Source: Pseudonocardia sp. MH-G8
Lineage (GTDB): Bacteria; Actinomycetota; Actinomycetes; Mycobacteriales; Pseudonocardiaceae
Length of the DNA stretch: 64,000 nucleotides
Direction of reading: 5' to 3'
Assembly: GCF_002262885.1 (NCBI RefSeq)
Contig: NZ_NKYF01000010.1
Location: forward strand, 124,001 to 188,000
Of the stretch, positions 28,377 through 37,172 are shown piece after piece (positions within the stretch are counted from its first letter, which is position 1; each line of letters begins with the position of its first letter). The position numbers and the translations under genes are program-made. The notes under the pieces are model-generated. The model had not been told where the DNA came from. It was given only the letters and a program-made list of their open reading frames with translations, and did no database searches.

Positions 28377-29577
28377 TGCTCGTCCCGGGGCGAGGTGAGT
28401 GTCCAACTGAGTGACTACGTCCACGAACGGCGAAGACCTCATCCATGACGGCCGCGCCCTCGTCGATGATGGGGCGCAGCTGCTTGCGGTAGATGGTCTC
28501 GGTGACCGCTGATCCGCCAGCGTGGCCGACGAGGCGGGCGATCTGCTCGATCGGCACACCCTGGTCGGACAGCAGCGACACGAAGCTGTGTCGAAGCTCT
28601 CGTGGTGTCCAGTTCTTGGCGTCGAGTCCTGCGGCGGTTGCGATGCGCCGGAAGCCTCGGCGGACGTTGGCGGCGTCGAGTCGGGTGCCGACCTCCGAGG
28701 CGAAGACGAGGTCGTGGTCGGTCCAGCGTTGCCTGGCGAGCGCGCGCTGCGCAGCCTGCCGCCCCCGGTGCTCGCGAAGTGCGTCGACGCAGCGCTGGGG
28801 GAGCGCGAGGGTTCGGCGGGAGCTGCGTGTCTTGGTGTCACCGCCGGCGCGGACCGAGCGCCAAACCATCATGTGAGGCGGAACGGGTGGTGTCGCCCGT
28901 GGGTCGCCGTCGAGGTCGACGTGGCCCCAGGTGAGGGCGCGGAGTTCTTCGGTCCGGGCGCCGGTCAGCAGGGACAGGAGGACGTACGCCCCCATCGTCG
29001 AGCCGCTCGCGTGTTCGACGAGCGCTTGTGCCTGTGGCAGCGTCAAGGCTTCGGATGGCCGACCCGCTTGTCCGGTCGGGGTTTCGCAGAGCAGCACCAC
29101 GTTGCGCTTGACCTTGTCCCTGGCTTGGGCGCGGGTGATAGCGCGGCGGAGGATCGATTTGAGGTCTTGCACGGTGCGTGTGCTGAGGCTGCCGGCCTTT
29201 TCGGCGAGCCATCTGTCGACGTCCTCGGCGGACAAGTCACGGAGCTTCCGCGCGCCCAGGGCCGGAATGACGTGCTGATTCGCCAAGCTGCGCCGGGTGG
29301 CGATCGTGCTCGGGTCCCGGCTTCCGAGGCCGTGTTCGAGCCAGTCGTTGACAGCGTCGGCGACGGTGTACGCGTGTTGGGCAGCACTGACACCGTCGTC
29401 GTAGTCGCGGATCAGATCCTTGAGCTTGTTTCTGGCCTCGGTCTTCGTGCGCCCGCTGCCTCGCCGCACGATCCGCTTGCCCGCCGGCGTATAGCCCACC
29501 GTCACACTGGCCATCCAGCGCTGTCGAGTCTCGTCCCAATGCAGTCCGCCGTCGCCGCGACTACGCCGGGCGGCCAT
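28351..29577 (-). CDS. Second tyrosine integrase, adjacent to attR
   Basis: This 408-aa tyrosine recombinase has GGLHWDETRQRWMASVTVGY (arm-binding), a core-binding domain, then LLTGARTEELRALTW (Arg I), TPRELRHSFVSLL (HxxR), LVGHAGGS and a Tyr near ETIYRKQLRP. It belongs to a different lineage from the integrase at 3741. It ends 25 bp from the att core, the position expected for an integrase of another element that uses the same tRNA. The ATG at 29577 overlaps the xis-like gene by 17 bp. Confidence 0.92.
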   Translation of the reverse strand: MAARRSRGDGGLHWDETRQRWMASVTVGYTPAGKRIVRRGSGRTKTEARNKLKDLIRDYDDGVSAAQHAYTVADAVNDWLEHGLGSRDPSTIATRRSLANQHVIPALGARKLRDLSAEDVDRWLAEKAGSLSTRTVQDLKSILRRAITRAQARDKVKRNVVLLCETPTGQAGRPSEALTLPQAQALVEHASGSTMGAYVLLSLLTGARTEELRALTWGHVDLDGDPRATPPVPPHMMVWRSVRAGGDTKTRSSRRTLALPQRCVDALREHRGRQAAQRALARQRWTDHDLVFASEVGTRLDAANVRRGFRRIATAAGLDAKNWTPRELRHSFVSLLSDQGVPIEQIARLVGHAGGSAVTETIYRKQLRPIIDEGAAVMDEVFAVRGRSHSVGHSPRPGTSKRPGPELR

Positions 29578-29788
29578 CGTCGTGTCCGGACTCGGTGATG
29601 AGGAGCGCGACGTAGTCGGCAATCGCGTCGGCGGGGATGAGACGCGCCCGACCTTGCCGGACAGATCGAAGTCGGCCCGCGCGGATCTGTTCGTAGATGA
29701 CGGTTCGACTGAGCGACAGCAGCTGCATCGCTTCGGGAATGCGATACAGCCGCCAGCTGGGCCCCGACCCGTTGCCAGGGGCGCTCAT
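29561..29788 (-). CDS. Second excisionase-like helix-turn-helix protein
   Basis: This 75-aa product has YRIPEAMQLLSLSRTVIYEQIRAGRLRSVRQGRARLIPADAIADYV, the DNA-binding domain (helix_turn_helix_17) of small excisionases. It overlaps int on its 3' side and a 48-codon ORF on its 5' side. It forms a complete int-xis module next to attR. Confidence 0.88.
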   Translation of the reverse strand: MSAPGNGSGPSWRLYRIPEAMQLLSLSRTVIYEQIRAGRLRSVRQGRARLIPADAIADYVALLITESGHDDGRPA

Positions 29789-29931
29789 CGCGCCTCCGCT
29801 TCGCACGATCCCCTCGAACGCATCAACCCGGCGTCAACGCAGAGCGAGCGCGCAGCAGTCCTGGCTGCTTCAACCAGACAGTATTGCTGAGCGCTAGAAC
29901 GGCCGCCCAGCTCTTGGCGTGACTCCGCCAT
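29785..29931 (-). CDS. 48-codon ORF leading the second xis-int operon
   Basis: It starts with ATG at 29931 behind a near-perfect AAAGGAGGAG Shine-Dalgarno six bases upstream, and ends with an ATGA overlap with xis. The product (MAESRQELGGRSSAQQYCLVEAARTAARSLCVD...) has no known motif. The strong ribosome site and coupling make it a credible small gene. Confidence 0.5.
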   Translation of the reverse strand: MAESRQELGGRSSAQQYCLVEAARTAARSLCVDAGLMRSRGSCEAEAR

Positions 29932-30214
29932 ATCGGCTCCTCCTTTGGCAACCTGGCCCTTGGGGGAGGATCGTTGAGGCAGTGGTCGCCGGCGTGGTCG
30001 CCCGCGGATCATCGCGTGGTCAGAGCGTGGCCTCCGTGTCTCCGGCGGCGACGTCGGCGAGCCGCTCAACGGGCTGAAGGTGAGCAGAGCCTTGCCGACG
30101 CCGGCGCAGTGGGATTGTGGCTTCCGTTTCTGCCTGACGTCTTGGGACTCGCAATCCCGAGGATGATTCGAACCGTTACCCGTGGGTAACCACAATGTGA
30201 CCGCGTGTGCAGCG

Positions 30215-31030
30215 CTACAGACCGCGGATGTCGGCGTAGGCCGTGAGACGGATTGCATGGTCGGAGATCGCGGCCGCCGCGGGCTCGGGGACGAGCATGC
30301 GGTCGGCCGCCGCAAGTGGACCGAGGTCGAGACCAGTGAGTTCGGCGATCCGCGCGAGGGGGACCTGGAAGGTTCGGAACTCCCCGAGCGGCGGCAGTTC
30401 GCCCTCCTGCTGCAGGTCACCGAGCTGGGGGGTTTGATCGAGCAGATAGCCGGTCGTGCCGAGTGCGCCGTCGACGGTGAAGCCGCCGATCTTCCAGAAC
30501 TGGAGGGGGATGTGGAGGCCGCGGTATTGCGGGTCGTCGTCGGTGAGGACCGGGCCGGTGAACACGACGAGCTTGCGGTCGTGGTCTGCGGCGTTGTCGA
30601 GTAGGTAGTCCTCGAGGCCGAGCCAGAGCTCGCGGTCCTGGTTGAACGATGACGCCTGGGGCGCGGCATTGGTGTAGAAGAAGGTCTCCGACTCGGCCCG
30701 CTCGGCTTCGGCCTGCTCGCCCCACACAGGGTCCCGGCGTCGGACGAGGTGGCCGCGGTCGAGGTCGTTGTCGGCGTAGATCTCCTCGCCGGCTTGTTGC
30801 TCGGGCGGGCGCCGGTCGTCGAGCCGCCAGTCGTCGGAACGTTCAACATGACGCAGGGTCGCGCCGTCGATCGCGACGGCGGTGGCGGCGGCGAGTCGGC
30901 GGTCCGGGCGGTGCAGCGTGGAGAAGTGGGTGTAGGCGAGGGGCACGGTCGTCACGCCGGGCGCGGTGGGCATCGGTGCGGGGACGCCGAGGAAGTCCGG
31001 GTTGTAGCCGGTTGGGTGGGGGGTGGACAC
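30215..31030 (-). CDS. DNA/RNA non-specific endonuclease (NUC1 type)
   Basis: This 271-aa product has the NUC motif DNDLDRGHLVRRRD (catalytic His in DRGH), then TNAAPQASSFNQ (metal-binding Asn region) and WLGLEDYLLDNA. This is the EndoG/Serratia-nuclease fold that cuts DNA and RNA without sequence preference. No signal peptide is obvious, so it may be cytoplasmic or toxin-like. I chose the GTG at 31030 because the upstream reading is unconserved; it has no Shine-Dalgarno, and a TACGGT box eight bases upstream hints at a leaderless transcript. Confidence 0.85.
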   Translation of the reverse strand: MSTPHPTGYNPDFLGVPAPMPTAPGVTTVPLAYTHFSTLHRPDRRLAAATAVAIDGATLRHVERSDDWRLDDRRPPEQQAGEEIYADNDLDRGHLVRRRDPVWGEQAEAERAESETFFYTNAAPQASSFNQDRELWLGLEDYLLDNAADHDRKLVVFTGPVLTDDDPQYRGLHIPLQFWKIGGFTVDGALGTTGYLLDQTPQLGDLQQEGELPPLGEFRTFQVPLARIAELTGLDLGPLAAADRMLVPEPAAAAISDHAIRLTAYADIRGL

Positions 31031-31390
31031 GACGGCGACCGTAGGGGTGCGGGGTGAACGCGGGATGTCACCTCGTGTCCCAGCCCGGCCTGTGGTCGGA
31101 TCGATGCCAAGTCGACGAGACGCCGCCCGAGTCCCACAGGCTTTGGACAGAACTGGGTCACGCCCCACAGCGTTCTCCACAGCTCGGCCCGACATCGCGA
31201 CGGCCGACGCCGTTGGTGGAAACGCTTTCGACCTCAGGCGCACACCGGAGCGACTGTTGGTCGGCGCGGGACGATCATGGACCTCCTCGGCGACATCTCT
31301 GCTGGGACGCTGCGGGTAGCGCATAGGCGACGCGAGCGTGCTCAAGGGCGCTTGAGCACTGGCACGTGGGGAGTTGCAGGGGTGATACGT

Positions 31391-31432
31391 GGTGGTGTCA
31401 GAGGGGGGACTCGAACACCCCCTTGTTGCACC
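31391..31432 (-). other. tRNA 3'-end-like remnant
   Basis: The minus strand reads GGGGGTGTTCGAGTCCCCCC followed by TCTGACACCA, resembling a T-arm plus acceptor 3' strand, but no 5' half fits. It might be an old att site or chance. It is not called as a tRNA. Confidence 0.3.
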
Positions 31433-31699
31433 CCTGCGACTGGCGGGGGTTCATGGACAAAGACGGTAGCGCTACGCAGCGGGCCACGGACCACGGCATG
31501 ACGTGGGTGTGGAAATGACGGCGCGTCGCGGTACTGAGCCAGTTGATGCTCACCGCGACACGGTGCTCTGTCCGCCCGCAGTCCGCCCCCGTGTAGCCGG
31601 ACGTCCTAGATCACGTCAGCACTAGAGCGAGCCCAGCCCACTGAGGTTGAGGTCAGAGCCGCTCGAAGCTTGGGATGCCGGGGCCCGGGCGGCGTTGAT
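31433..31699. other. Gap with no visible gene
   Basis: The region between the nuclease promoter and the kinase gene has no conserved coding frame. Confidence 0.4.
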
Positions 31700-33034
31700 T
31701 CAGCGTAACCGTGGGCTGACTGCTGACTGCACATAGGAGACCGTGCCGGGCACGACCAGTTCGACGTAGCTTCCCGTGCCCTCGTGTCGATCGCGACCGC
31801 GGGCGCTGCTTATCGTGAATGTTCCGCCGGCGTCCGCGACGGCGCGGCGTACGAGGAGCAGACCGATGTGGCCCGATTCGGCTGGTGCCGCGGGGTTGAA
31901 GCCGCGGCCGTTGTCGGCGACGACGGCGTGCACTCGGTCGCCGTCGCGCCGTATCGCGAGGTGCACGTGGCTCGCGCCGCTGTGGGTGACCGCGTTCCGT
32001 AGGAGCTCCCCGGCCGCTCGGTGCAGCAGCGAGGCGACCTCCGCCTCCAGGTGGGGATCGTCGGCCATCTCGAGGGTGATTCGGCATCCGCTGTTTGCCA
32101 GACCGGCGACGAGACCGACGAACGCAGTCCGGACCCCGGCCGGATCCAGCATCGGTGGGGTCAGCTCCGACAAGAGTCCGCGCAGCCGGTGTACGTCGGC
32201 ACCGATCCTGGCCCTGGCGTCGGACACGAGCTCCTTCGCGCGCGGTGGCGGAACGTCCGCGGCGATGTCGAGCAACAACCCGGCGCTCGCGAGATCGGGG
32301 ATGACGTGGTCGTGCAGCTTGTGTGCGACGTCGCGCCGCGCCAGCTCCGCGGCCGCGAACCCGTAGTGGAGGGCGTCGTCACGTTCGCGGCGGTCGCGGT
32401 CGATCCGGCGGGCCACCCCGACCGCCAGGGGGAACAGCGCCAACGCCACCGCCAGCACGCCGACCACCGTGAGCGGTAGCAGCACGGTCGTGGCGTGCCG
32501 CACCGTCGTGTCCACATCGACCGATACGTAGACCTCGAGACGTGCCGGCGTGCCTGCCGCGTCGCGGAACCCGATGAAGACCTCGCGCAGATCGCCGGCG
32601 CGTGCGATCTCGAAACGGTGTTCGTTGTCGTTGGGCACCGACTCGACGACGGCCTCGCCGGCGTCGAGCCTGCGCGCGAGGTGCGGGTCGAAGGGGCGTA
32701 CGGCCGACTCGACCCGCGATTCGTCCGAGAATGCGATCTGGGCGTGGTGCTCTGTCACCGACCACACCTTGACCCGGTAGACCATCCCGGACTGCAGGAA
32801 CGGTTCCAGGTCGGCGAGCAGCGCCTGCCGGTTGAGGTTCGCGCCCTCGGTGAAGTCACGTCGGGCGAGCTGGTCGAGCACCGACGCCGCGACCTGTGAG
32901 GACGCGCGCTCGGCCGTTCGCTCGCCGTCCGCTTCGCCGATCCAGCGGATCCCGAGTGCCACCAGGCCCGAGAGCAGGACGGCGGCGAGGAGCGCCAGAC
33001 CGGTGAGGCGTAGAACGGTGGTGCGGACCTTCAT
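31700..33034 (-). CDS. Sensor histidine kinase (HisKA_3/NarL-partner type)
   Basis: This 444-aa protein has an N-terminal membrane helix (LTGLALLAAVLLSGLVALGI), an extracytoplasmic sensor region (about residues 35-175) and a second helix (TTVLLPLTVVGVLAVALALFPLAVGV). A dimerisation domain with phospho-His follows in ARRDVAHKLHDHVIPDLASAGLLLD, then an ATPase domain with GELLRNAVTHSGA and NGRGFNP. The ATG at 33034 overlaps the response-regulator stop (ATGA). It is a classic two-component pair; the stimulus is unknown, and envelope genes follow downstream. Confidence 0.9.
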   Translation of the reverse strand: MKVRTTVLRLTGLALLAAVLLSGLVALGIRWIGEADGERTAERASSQVAASVLDQLARRDFTEGANLNRQALLADLEPFLQSGMVYRVKVWSVTEHHAQIAFSDESRVESAVRPFDPHLARRLDAGEAVVESVPNDNEHRFEIARAGDLREVFIGFRDAAGTPARLEVYVSVDVDTTVRHATTVLLPLTVVGVLAVALALFPLAVGVARRIDRDRRERDDALHYGFAAAELARRDVAHKLHDHVIPDLASAGLLLDIAADVPPPRAKELVSDARARIGADVHRLRGLLSELTPPMLDPAGVRTAFVGLVAGLANSGCRITLEMADDPHLEAEVASLLHRAAGELLRNAVTHSGASHVHLAIRRDGDRVHAVVADNGRGFNPAAPAESGHIGLLLVRRAVADAGGTFTISSARGRDRHEGTGSYVELVVPGTVSYVQSAVSPRLR

Positions 33035-33651
33035 GTCCGGGCGCCGACGGCGATCAGCCCGAGTCGATCGGCGGTGACGACCGCCTCGAGTTGGCTGTGC
33101 GCTCCGAGCTTGGCGAGCAGAGCGCGGATGTGGTCGCGCGTCGTGTAGATGGATATACCAAGATCCGCCGCGATGCGGGTGGCATCGCGCCCGCGCCCGA
33201 GCCCGGACAGCACATCGAGCTCGCGTCCGGTCAGGTGCACGGCCGGACCCGGAGCCCACGACTGCACCGGCCCGCCCGCGAGCGCGGTGCGCGCCGCGGC
33301 GAGGATCTCGTGCAACGGCTGGTCCTTCCCGAGGACGCCCGCCGCCCTGGCAGCTTTCGCGCGTCGCAGGACGTCCACCCGCGGATGGGCGGTCAGCACG
33401 AGAACCGGGATGTGCTGAGCCAGTTCGGCGATCAGGTGCAGGCCGCTGCCGTCGGGCAGGTCGAGATCGATGATCGCGAGGTCGGGAAGCTCCTCGGCGG
33501 GACGACCGTGCAGGACCGACCGCGCCTCGCGCACCGAGTGGGCCACGCCCGTGCAGGAGAGGTCGGGCTGCGTCGACACGGCCAGCGCCAGGGTCTCGGC
33601 GAAGACCCGGTGATCGTCGATCAGGAACACACCACCACCACTGACGGTCAC
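33031..33651 (-). CDS. NarL/LuxR-family response regulator
   Basis: The 206-aa product has a receiver domain (IDDHRVFAETLALAV, phospho-acceptor Asp in LAIIDLDLPDGSG, Thr in VLVLTAHPRV, Lys in LGKDQP) and a LuxR-type helix-turn-helix (LTGRELDVLSGLGRGRDATRIAADLGISIYTTRDHIRALLAKLGAHSQLEAV). It overlaps the kinase gene by 4 bp and is read first. Target genes cannot be seen; the nearby divergent flippase is a candidate. Confidence 0.93.
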   Translation of the reverse strand: MTVSGGGVFLIDDHRVFAETLALAVSTQPDLSCTGVAHSVREARSVLHGRPAEELPDLAIIDLDLPDGSGLHLIAELAQHIPVLVLTAHPRVDVLRRAKAARAAGVLGKDQPLHEILAAARTALAGGPVQSWAPGPAVHLTGRELDVLSGLGRGRDATRIAADLGISIYTTRDHIRALLAKLGAHSQLEAVVTADRLGLIAVGART

Positions 33652-33998
33652 GTCTCTCCTTGCATCCGGAGGCGTCCGAACCGCCCACCGATGCGAACGA
33701 GGCTAACCACGGCTCCTGAAGGTCCGCTGAGTTCCCCACATCCTCGACCAGGGTGGCTCACCTGGTCCTGAGCTGCGGTCCGGAGGCCGCCGAGCCGCAG
33801 CGATCACCGCGGCCCGGTACCCCCACCCCCATATTTTGAGGATATGACCGGCGATGAATCGCAGGTAACTTGGGGGAGCGGGTGGAGATCCTCGATTCAA
33901 CTCAAATAGGACCGGCCCATGTGAATGGTCTCGGCTGCCCTGTGTGTCGGGGCGGGCATGCGGCAACACGGAAGTATCGAAGTAGTGAACTTGGAAAG

Positions 33999-35342
33999 AT
34001 GACGACAATCGTTCGAAACCGACGCTCTCGTGTGCGGGCCATCTTTGTGGCGCGCGCTGCGGGTACCTTGCGCGGGTGGCGCTCCCCGCAACACCGGGAC
34101 GGGCTGGCGCTGATTCTGAGCTCGGCGATCACCTCGGTGCTCGGGTTGTTGTTCTGGCTGGTGGCCGCCCGCCTCTACGACCCGGTCACGGTGGGCCTGA
34201 ACAGCACCCTCCTGGCCACGATGACACTGCTGGGCACGATCGCGCAGCTCAACCTCGGCAACGCGCTGCTGCGGTTCGTGCCGGTGGCCGGTCGGGGCAC
34301 CCGCAGGTTGGTCGCGCTCTGCTACCTCGTGGCCGTCGCGGCAGCGACCCTCGCGGGCGGGGCGTTCGCGCTCGGCGCCCCTTGGTGGGCACCGGAGCTG
34401 ATCACCGCGTTCGGACCGGCGGAGGTGCTCGCGTTCTTCACGGTGGCCACCCCCCTGTGGACGATGTTCGTGATGCAGGACTACCTCCTGCCCGCGATCA
34501 AGCGGGCGGCCGCGGTTCCCGTCGAGAACCTGCTCTTCTCCGTCCTGAAGCTGCTGTTCCTCGCAGGAGCGGCCGCGCTCGGGCTGTGGAGCGGGATCGC
34601 CGCGTCCTGGCTGGCGGGCACTGCGGTGACCGTGCTGGCCGTCACGGTGTGGCTGGTGCGCGTCCTCCCCCGCCGCGACGTCGTCGACCGCGTCGCCGCA
34701 CCACCCACGTCCGCATCCACGTCCGCCGTCACCGTTCGCGACGTCGCCACCTTCGTCCGGGCCGACTACGCGGGTATCGTCTTCCTGCTGGCCGCCGTGT
34801 TCGGTCTCCCGCTGGTCGTGCTGGCTCGTCTCGGCGCCGAGGCGGCGGCCGTCTACAACGTGGTGTGGCCGATCGCCTACGCGCTCTACCTGGTTGTCAA
34901 CGGCATGGGTCAATCGCTGGTGGTGCACGCCGCCGCTGAACCGGACACCCTCGAGGTGGCCCGTCGGGCCATGGTCGGCAAGGCGTTGGTGATCGTGGTG
35001 CCCGCTGTGCTGGCGTGCGCTGTGCTCGCGCAGCCGCTGCTGTCGCTGTTCGGGACCCACTACGCCGGCACCGGCAGCTTGCTGCTCGTGCTGCTCGCGC
35101 TCTCAGCGATTCCCAATTCCGTGAATTGGTCGTTCGTCTGGGCGGCCAGGGTGCGCGGTGACGGACGGGTGCTGTTCGGCCTGCCCGCCTCCGTCACGGT
35201 CGCGGTGATCGCCGGCAGCTGGGTCCTCATGCCCGTCATGGGGGTCCTCGCCACCGGGGTCGCCTGGCTCGCCGCTCAGAGCGTCGCGGCCGTCGGTGTG
35301 CTGCTCGTCCACGCGCACCACCGGGCGCGTCGCGCGGACTGA
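33999..35342 (+). CDS. Wzx/MATE-fold polysaccharide flippase (copy 1)
   Basis: This protein of about 447 aa has roughly 12 membrane helices (ALILSSAITSVLGLLFWLVAARLYD...). It shares LYDPVTVGLNSTLLATMTLLGTIAQLNLGNALLRFVPVAGRGTR with the second copy at 56768. It belongs to the polysaccharide-biosynthesis (Wzx-like) exporter group and would move lipid-linked glycans across the membrane. The start is uncertain: the ATG at 33999 directly abuts GGAAAG, and a TTG at 33870 is also open. It stands divergent from the two-component system and upstream of the large membrane protein. Confidence 0.85.
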   Translation: MTTIVRNRRSRVRAIFVARAAGTLRGWRSPQHRDGLALILSSAITSVLGLLFWLVAARLYDPVTVGLNSTLLATMTLLGTIAQLNLGNALLRFVPVAGRGTRRLVALCYLVAVAAATLAGGAFALGAPWWAPELITAFGPAEVLAFFTVATPLWTMFVMQDYLLPAIKRAAAVPVENLLFSVLKLLFLAGAAALGLWSGIAASWLAGTAVTVLAVTVWLVRVLPRRDVVDRVAAPPTSASTSAVTVRDVATFVRADYAGIVFLLAAVFGLPLVVLARLGAEAAAVYNVVWPIAYALYLVVNGMGQSLVVHAAAEPDTLEVARRAMVGKALVIVVPAVLACAVLAQPLLSLFGTHYAGTGSLLLVLLALSAIPNSVNWSFVWAARVRGDGRVLFGLPASVTVAVIAGSWVLMPVMGVLATGVAWLAAQSVAAVGVLLVHAHHRARRAD

Positions 35343-35588
35343 CACGTGACGCAGCGACCAGAGGATGCGATGACGTCGCGGTGCAGGCCCTCATCGTCCT
35401 CGAGACGACCCTGGAGCACGTCGTTGCCCGCCTCGCGACGGCCGCCGAACGTGCGGGCGACCCCTACACCACCTCCGAGAACGCAGCCCGCTGTTGCGGT
35501 GGTGTCGACAAGGTGTGCGCGCTGCCGCGCTCAGTGCAGTCACAGCACCTCGGGGTCACGATGGCGTCGTGATGGGGAGCGGGCGGCG

Positions 35589-37172
35589 ATGAGCGGCGGT
35601 GACGCGACGATCCCGCACGGGCGCGGCGGGTTCGCGGGGGCGGACCGGCGCCCGCCCGTCCTGTGGATCGTGCTGTCCGCAGCGACCGTCGCGCTGGTGT
35701 GCAGCACGCACTTCCCGCCGTTCTACGACTACTACCAGTGGCTCCTGCAGGGCCACGTCGTGTCGGTGCTGCTGTTCGGTGCCGACTCCGCCGGCGCGGG
35801 AATCGCGGGGAACTACGTGCTCAGCCCCGTCCCGGTTCCCAACCTGGCGGCACCGGTCGTCATCGGGACGCTCGACGCGGTGCTGCCCACCGAGGCCGCA
35901 GGGCAGGTGTTCGCGGTGCTCGCCGTGCTCGGTTTCGCGCTCGCCTACGGCCACCTCGTGCGGACGATCCAGCAGCGGGCGACGCCGATCGAGTACACCG
36001 GGTTCCTCTGGGCGCCCGGCTTCTTCCTCTACAAGGGCTACCTCAGCTACCTGGTCGGGCTTGCGCTGGTGTTCGTGCTGGTCGCGATGCTGCACAGGGT
36101 GACGACCCGCGCCGGCGCCCCCACCGGAGCGCGACTGTGGGCGCTGTGTGGCCTGAGCACCGTGCTCTACCTGTCGCACCTGCTCGCGTGGAGCATCGGC
36201 GCGCTGGTCGTGTTCGGGTACGCGCTGGTCCTCGCCCACCGCCGCCTCCGCCGACCGGCCGTGCTGCTGGTGCTCACCCTCGCGCCGGCCGTCGTCCTTG
36301 CCGCCTGGTACGTGCTGTCCGAGGGCGGCGGTAGCGGCATCACGTTCTACGGCTCCTGGTTCGACAAGGCGATCTCTCTGACCGAGACGCTCCAGCTCTT
36401 CCTGAGGCTGGACCCGTTCCCGCCCGCGTTCCCGATCTTCTGGGTCAACGTCGCCGCCGTGGTGGCGTTCGTCGCGCTCGTCACGCTGCTCCTCGACCGG
36501 CGCGCACTGCGCACCGCGCTCGCCACCCGCCCGGTGCTCTGGCTGGGTGGCCTGCTGGCTGCGATCGCGATCGTGCTCCCGATCAGCATGGTCAACGATC
36601 TGATCAAGCCGGATGAGCGGTTCGTGCTCCCGGCTCTGCTGTTCGTCGTTGCAGCGCTGCCCTACCGGGCCGCTCCCGCCCTGGCAACCCCGGCGGTCGT
36701 CGCGCTCGTCTCCGCGGTGCTCGGGCTGCACGCGATCGAGTATGTCGACGTCGGCGCGAGGATCGGGCGGCTCGATGCGGTCACCGACGGGGCCGTGCCG
36801 GCCGGTGCACCGCTCCTCGAGATCACGATTCCCTCCCGGCACGGCTGTGTGCCCGCATCGGGCCCGACGGTCGGCGTTCCAGTGCTCAAGTGGTTCGGGG
36901 TGGATTTCGCGCTGGAAACGGGCAGAACCCGGGTCAATGTCGACGAGACATCGTTGGTGCACCTGCGGGCCGCCGGTCCGCCGGACCTGACCGTTCTGGA
37001 CATCCCGGCCTCGGACGTGCCTGCTGAGGTGCGTCCGATCGCATTCCAGTACCCATATTTGCAGGTCAACGGCTGTTCGAGTGATCTCGCGGCCGTCGAG
37101 CCCGGCCTTGCCTCTCGCTACGAGGGGGTGGCTCGCGGCGAGGGCTTCACGATCTTCCGACGAACTGCGTGA
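35589..37172 (+). CDS. Polytopic membrane protein, glycosyltransferase-C-like layout
   Basis: This 527-aa protein has about ten hydrophobic helices (e.g. PPVLWIVLSAATVALVC, FAVLAVLGFALAYG, YLSYLVGLALVFVLVAML) and a soluble C-terminal tail of about 130 residues (VPAGAPLLEITIPSRHGCV...). This is the overall architecture of membrane glycosyltransferases (GT-C) or their partners, but I do not see a definite catalytic motif. Its neighbour, the flippase, suggests surface-glycan assembly. I chose the ATG at 35589 (GGCGGCG upstream) because the ORF before it is unconserved. Confidence 0.65.
   Translation: MSGGDATIPHGRGGFAGADRRPPVLWIVLSAATVALVCSTHFPPFYDYYQWLLQGHVVSVLLFGADSAGAGIAGNYVLSPVPVPNLAAPVVIGTLDAVLPTEAAGQVFAVLAVLGFALAYGHLVRTIQQRATPIEYTGFLWAPGFFLYKGYLSYLVGLALVFVLVAMLHRVTTRAGAPTGARLWALCGLSTVLYLSHLLAWSIGALVVFGYALVLAHRRLRRPAVLLVLTLAPAVVLAAWYVLSEGGGSGITFYGSWFDKAISLTETLQLFLRLDPFPPAFPIFWVNVAAVVAFVALVTLLLDRRALRTALATRPVLWLGGLLAAIAIVLPISMVNDLIKPDERFVLPALLFVVAALPYRAAPALATPAVVALVSAVLGLHAIEYVDVGARIGRLDAVTDGAVPAGAPLLEITIPSRHGCVPASGPTVGVPVLKWFGVDFALETGRTRVNVDETSLVHLRAAGPPDLTVLDIPASDVPAEVRPIAFQYPYLQVNGCSSDLAAVEPGLASRYEGVARGEGFTIFRRTA

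Noticed and set aside
29932-30849. Large Ser/Pro/Arg-rich ORF opposite the nuclease region
   Set aside because: It is another frame of the nuclease gene; only its last 48 codons, with their own ribosome site, are plausible.
31391-31500. Complete tRNA gene
   Set aside because: Only a T-arm/acceptor-like part is present; no anticodon or D-arm can be folded.
33035-33739. Long extension of the kinase ORF
   Set aside because: Shadow of the response-regulator gene; the ATG at 33034 is coupled.
35381-35572. 63-codon ORF before the large membrane protein
   Set aside because: No motif or ribosome site; it ends just before the real ATG and may be chance.
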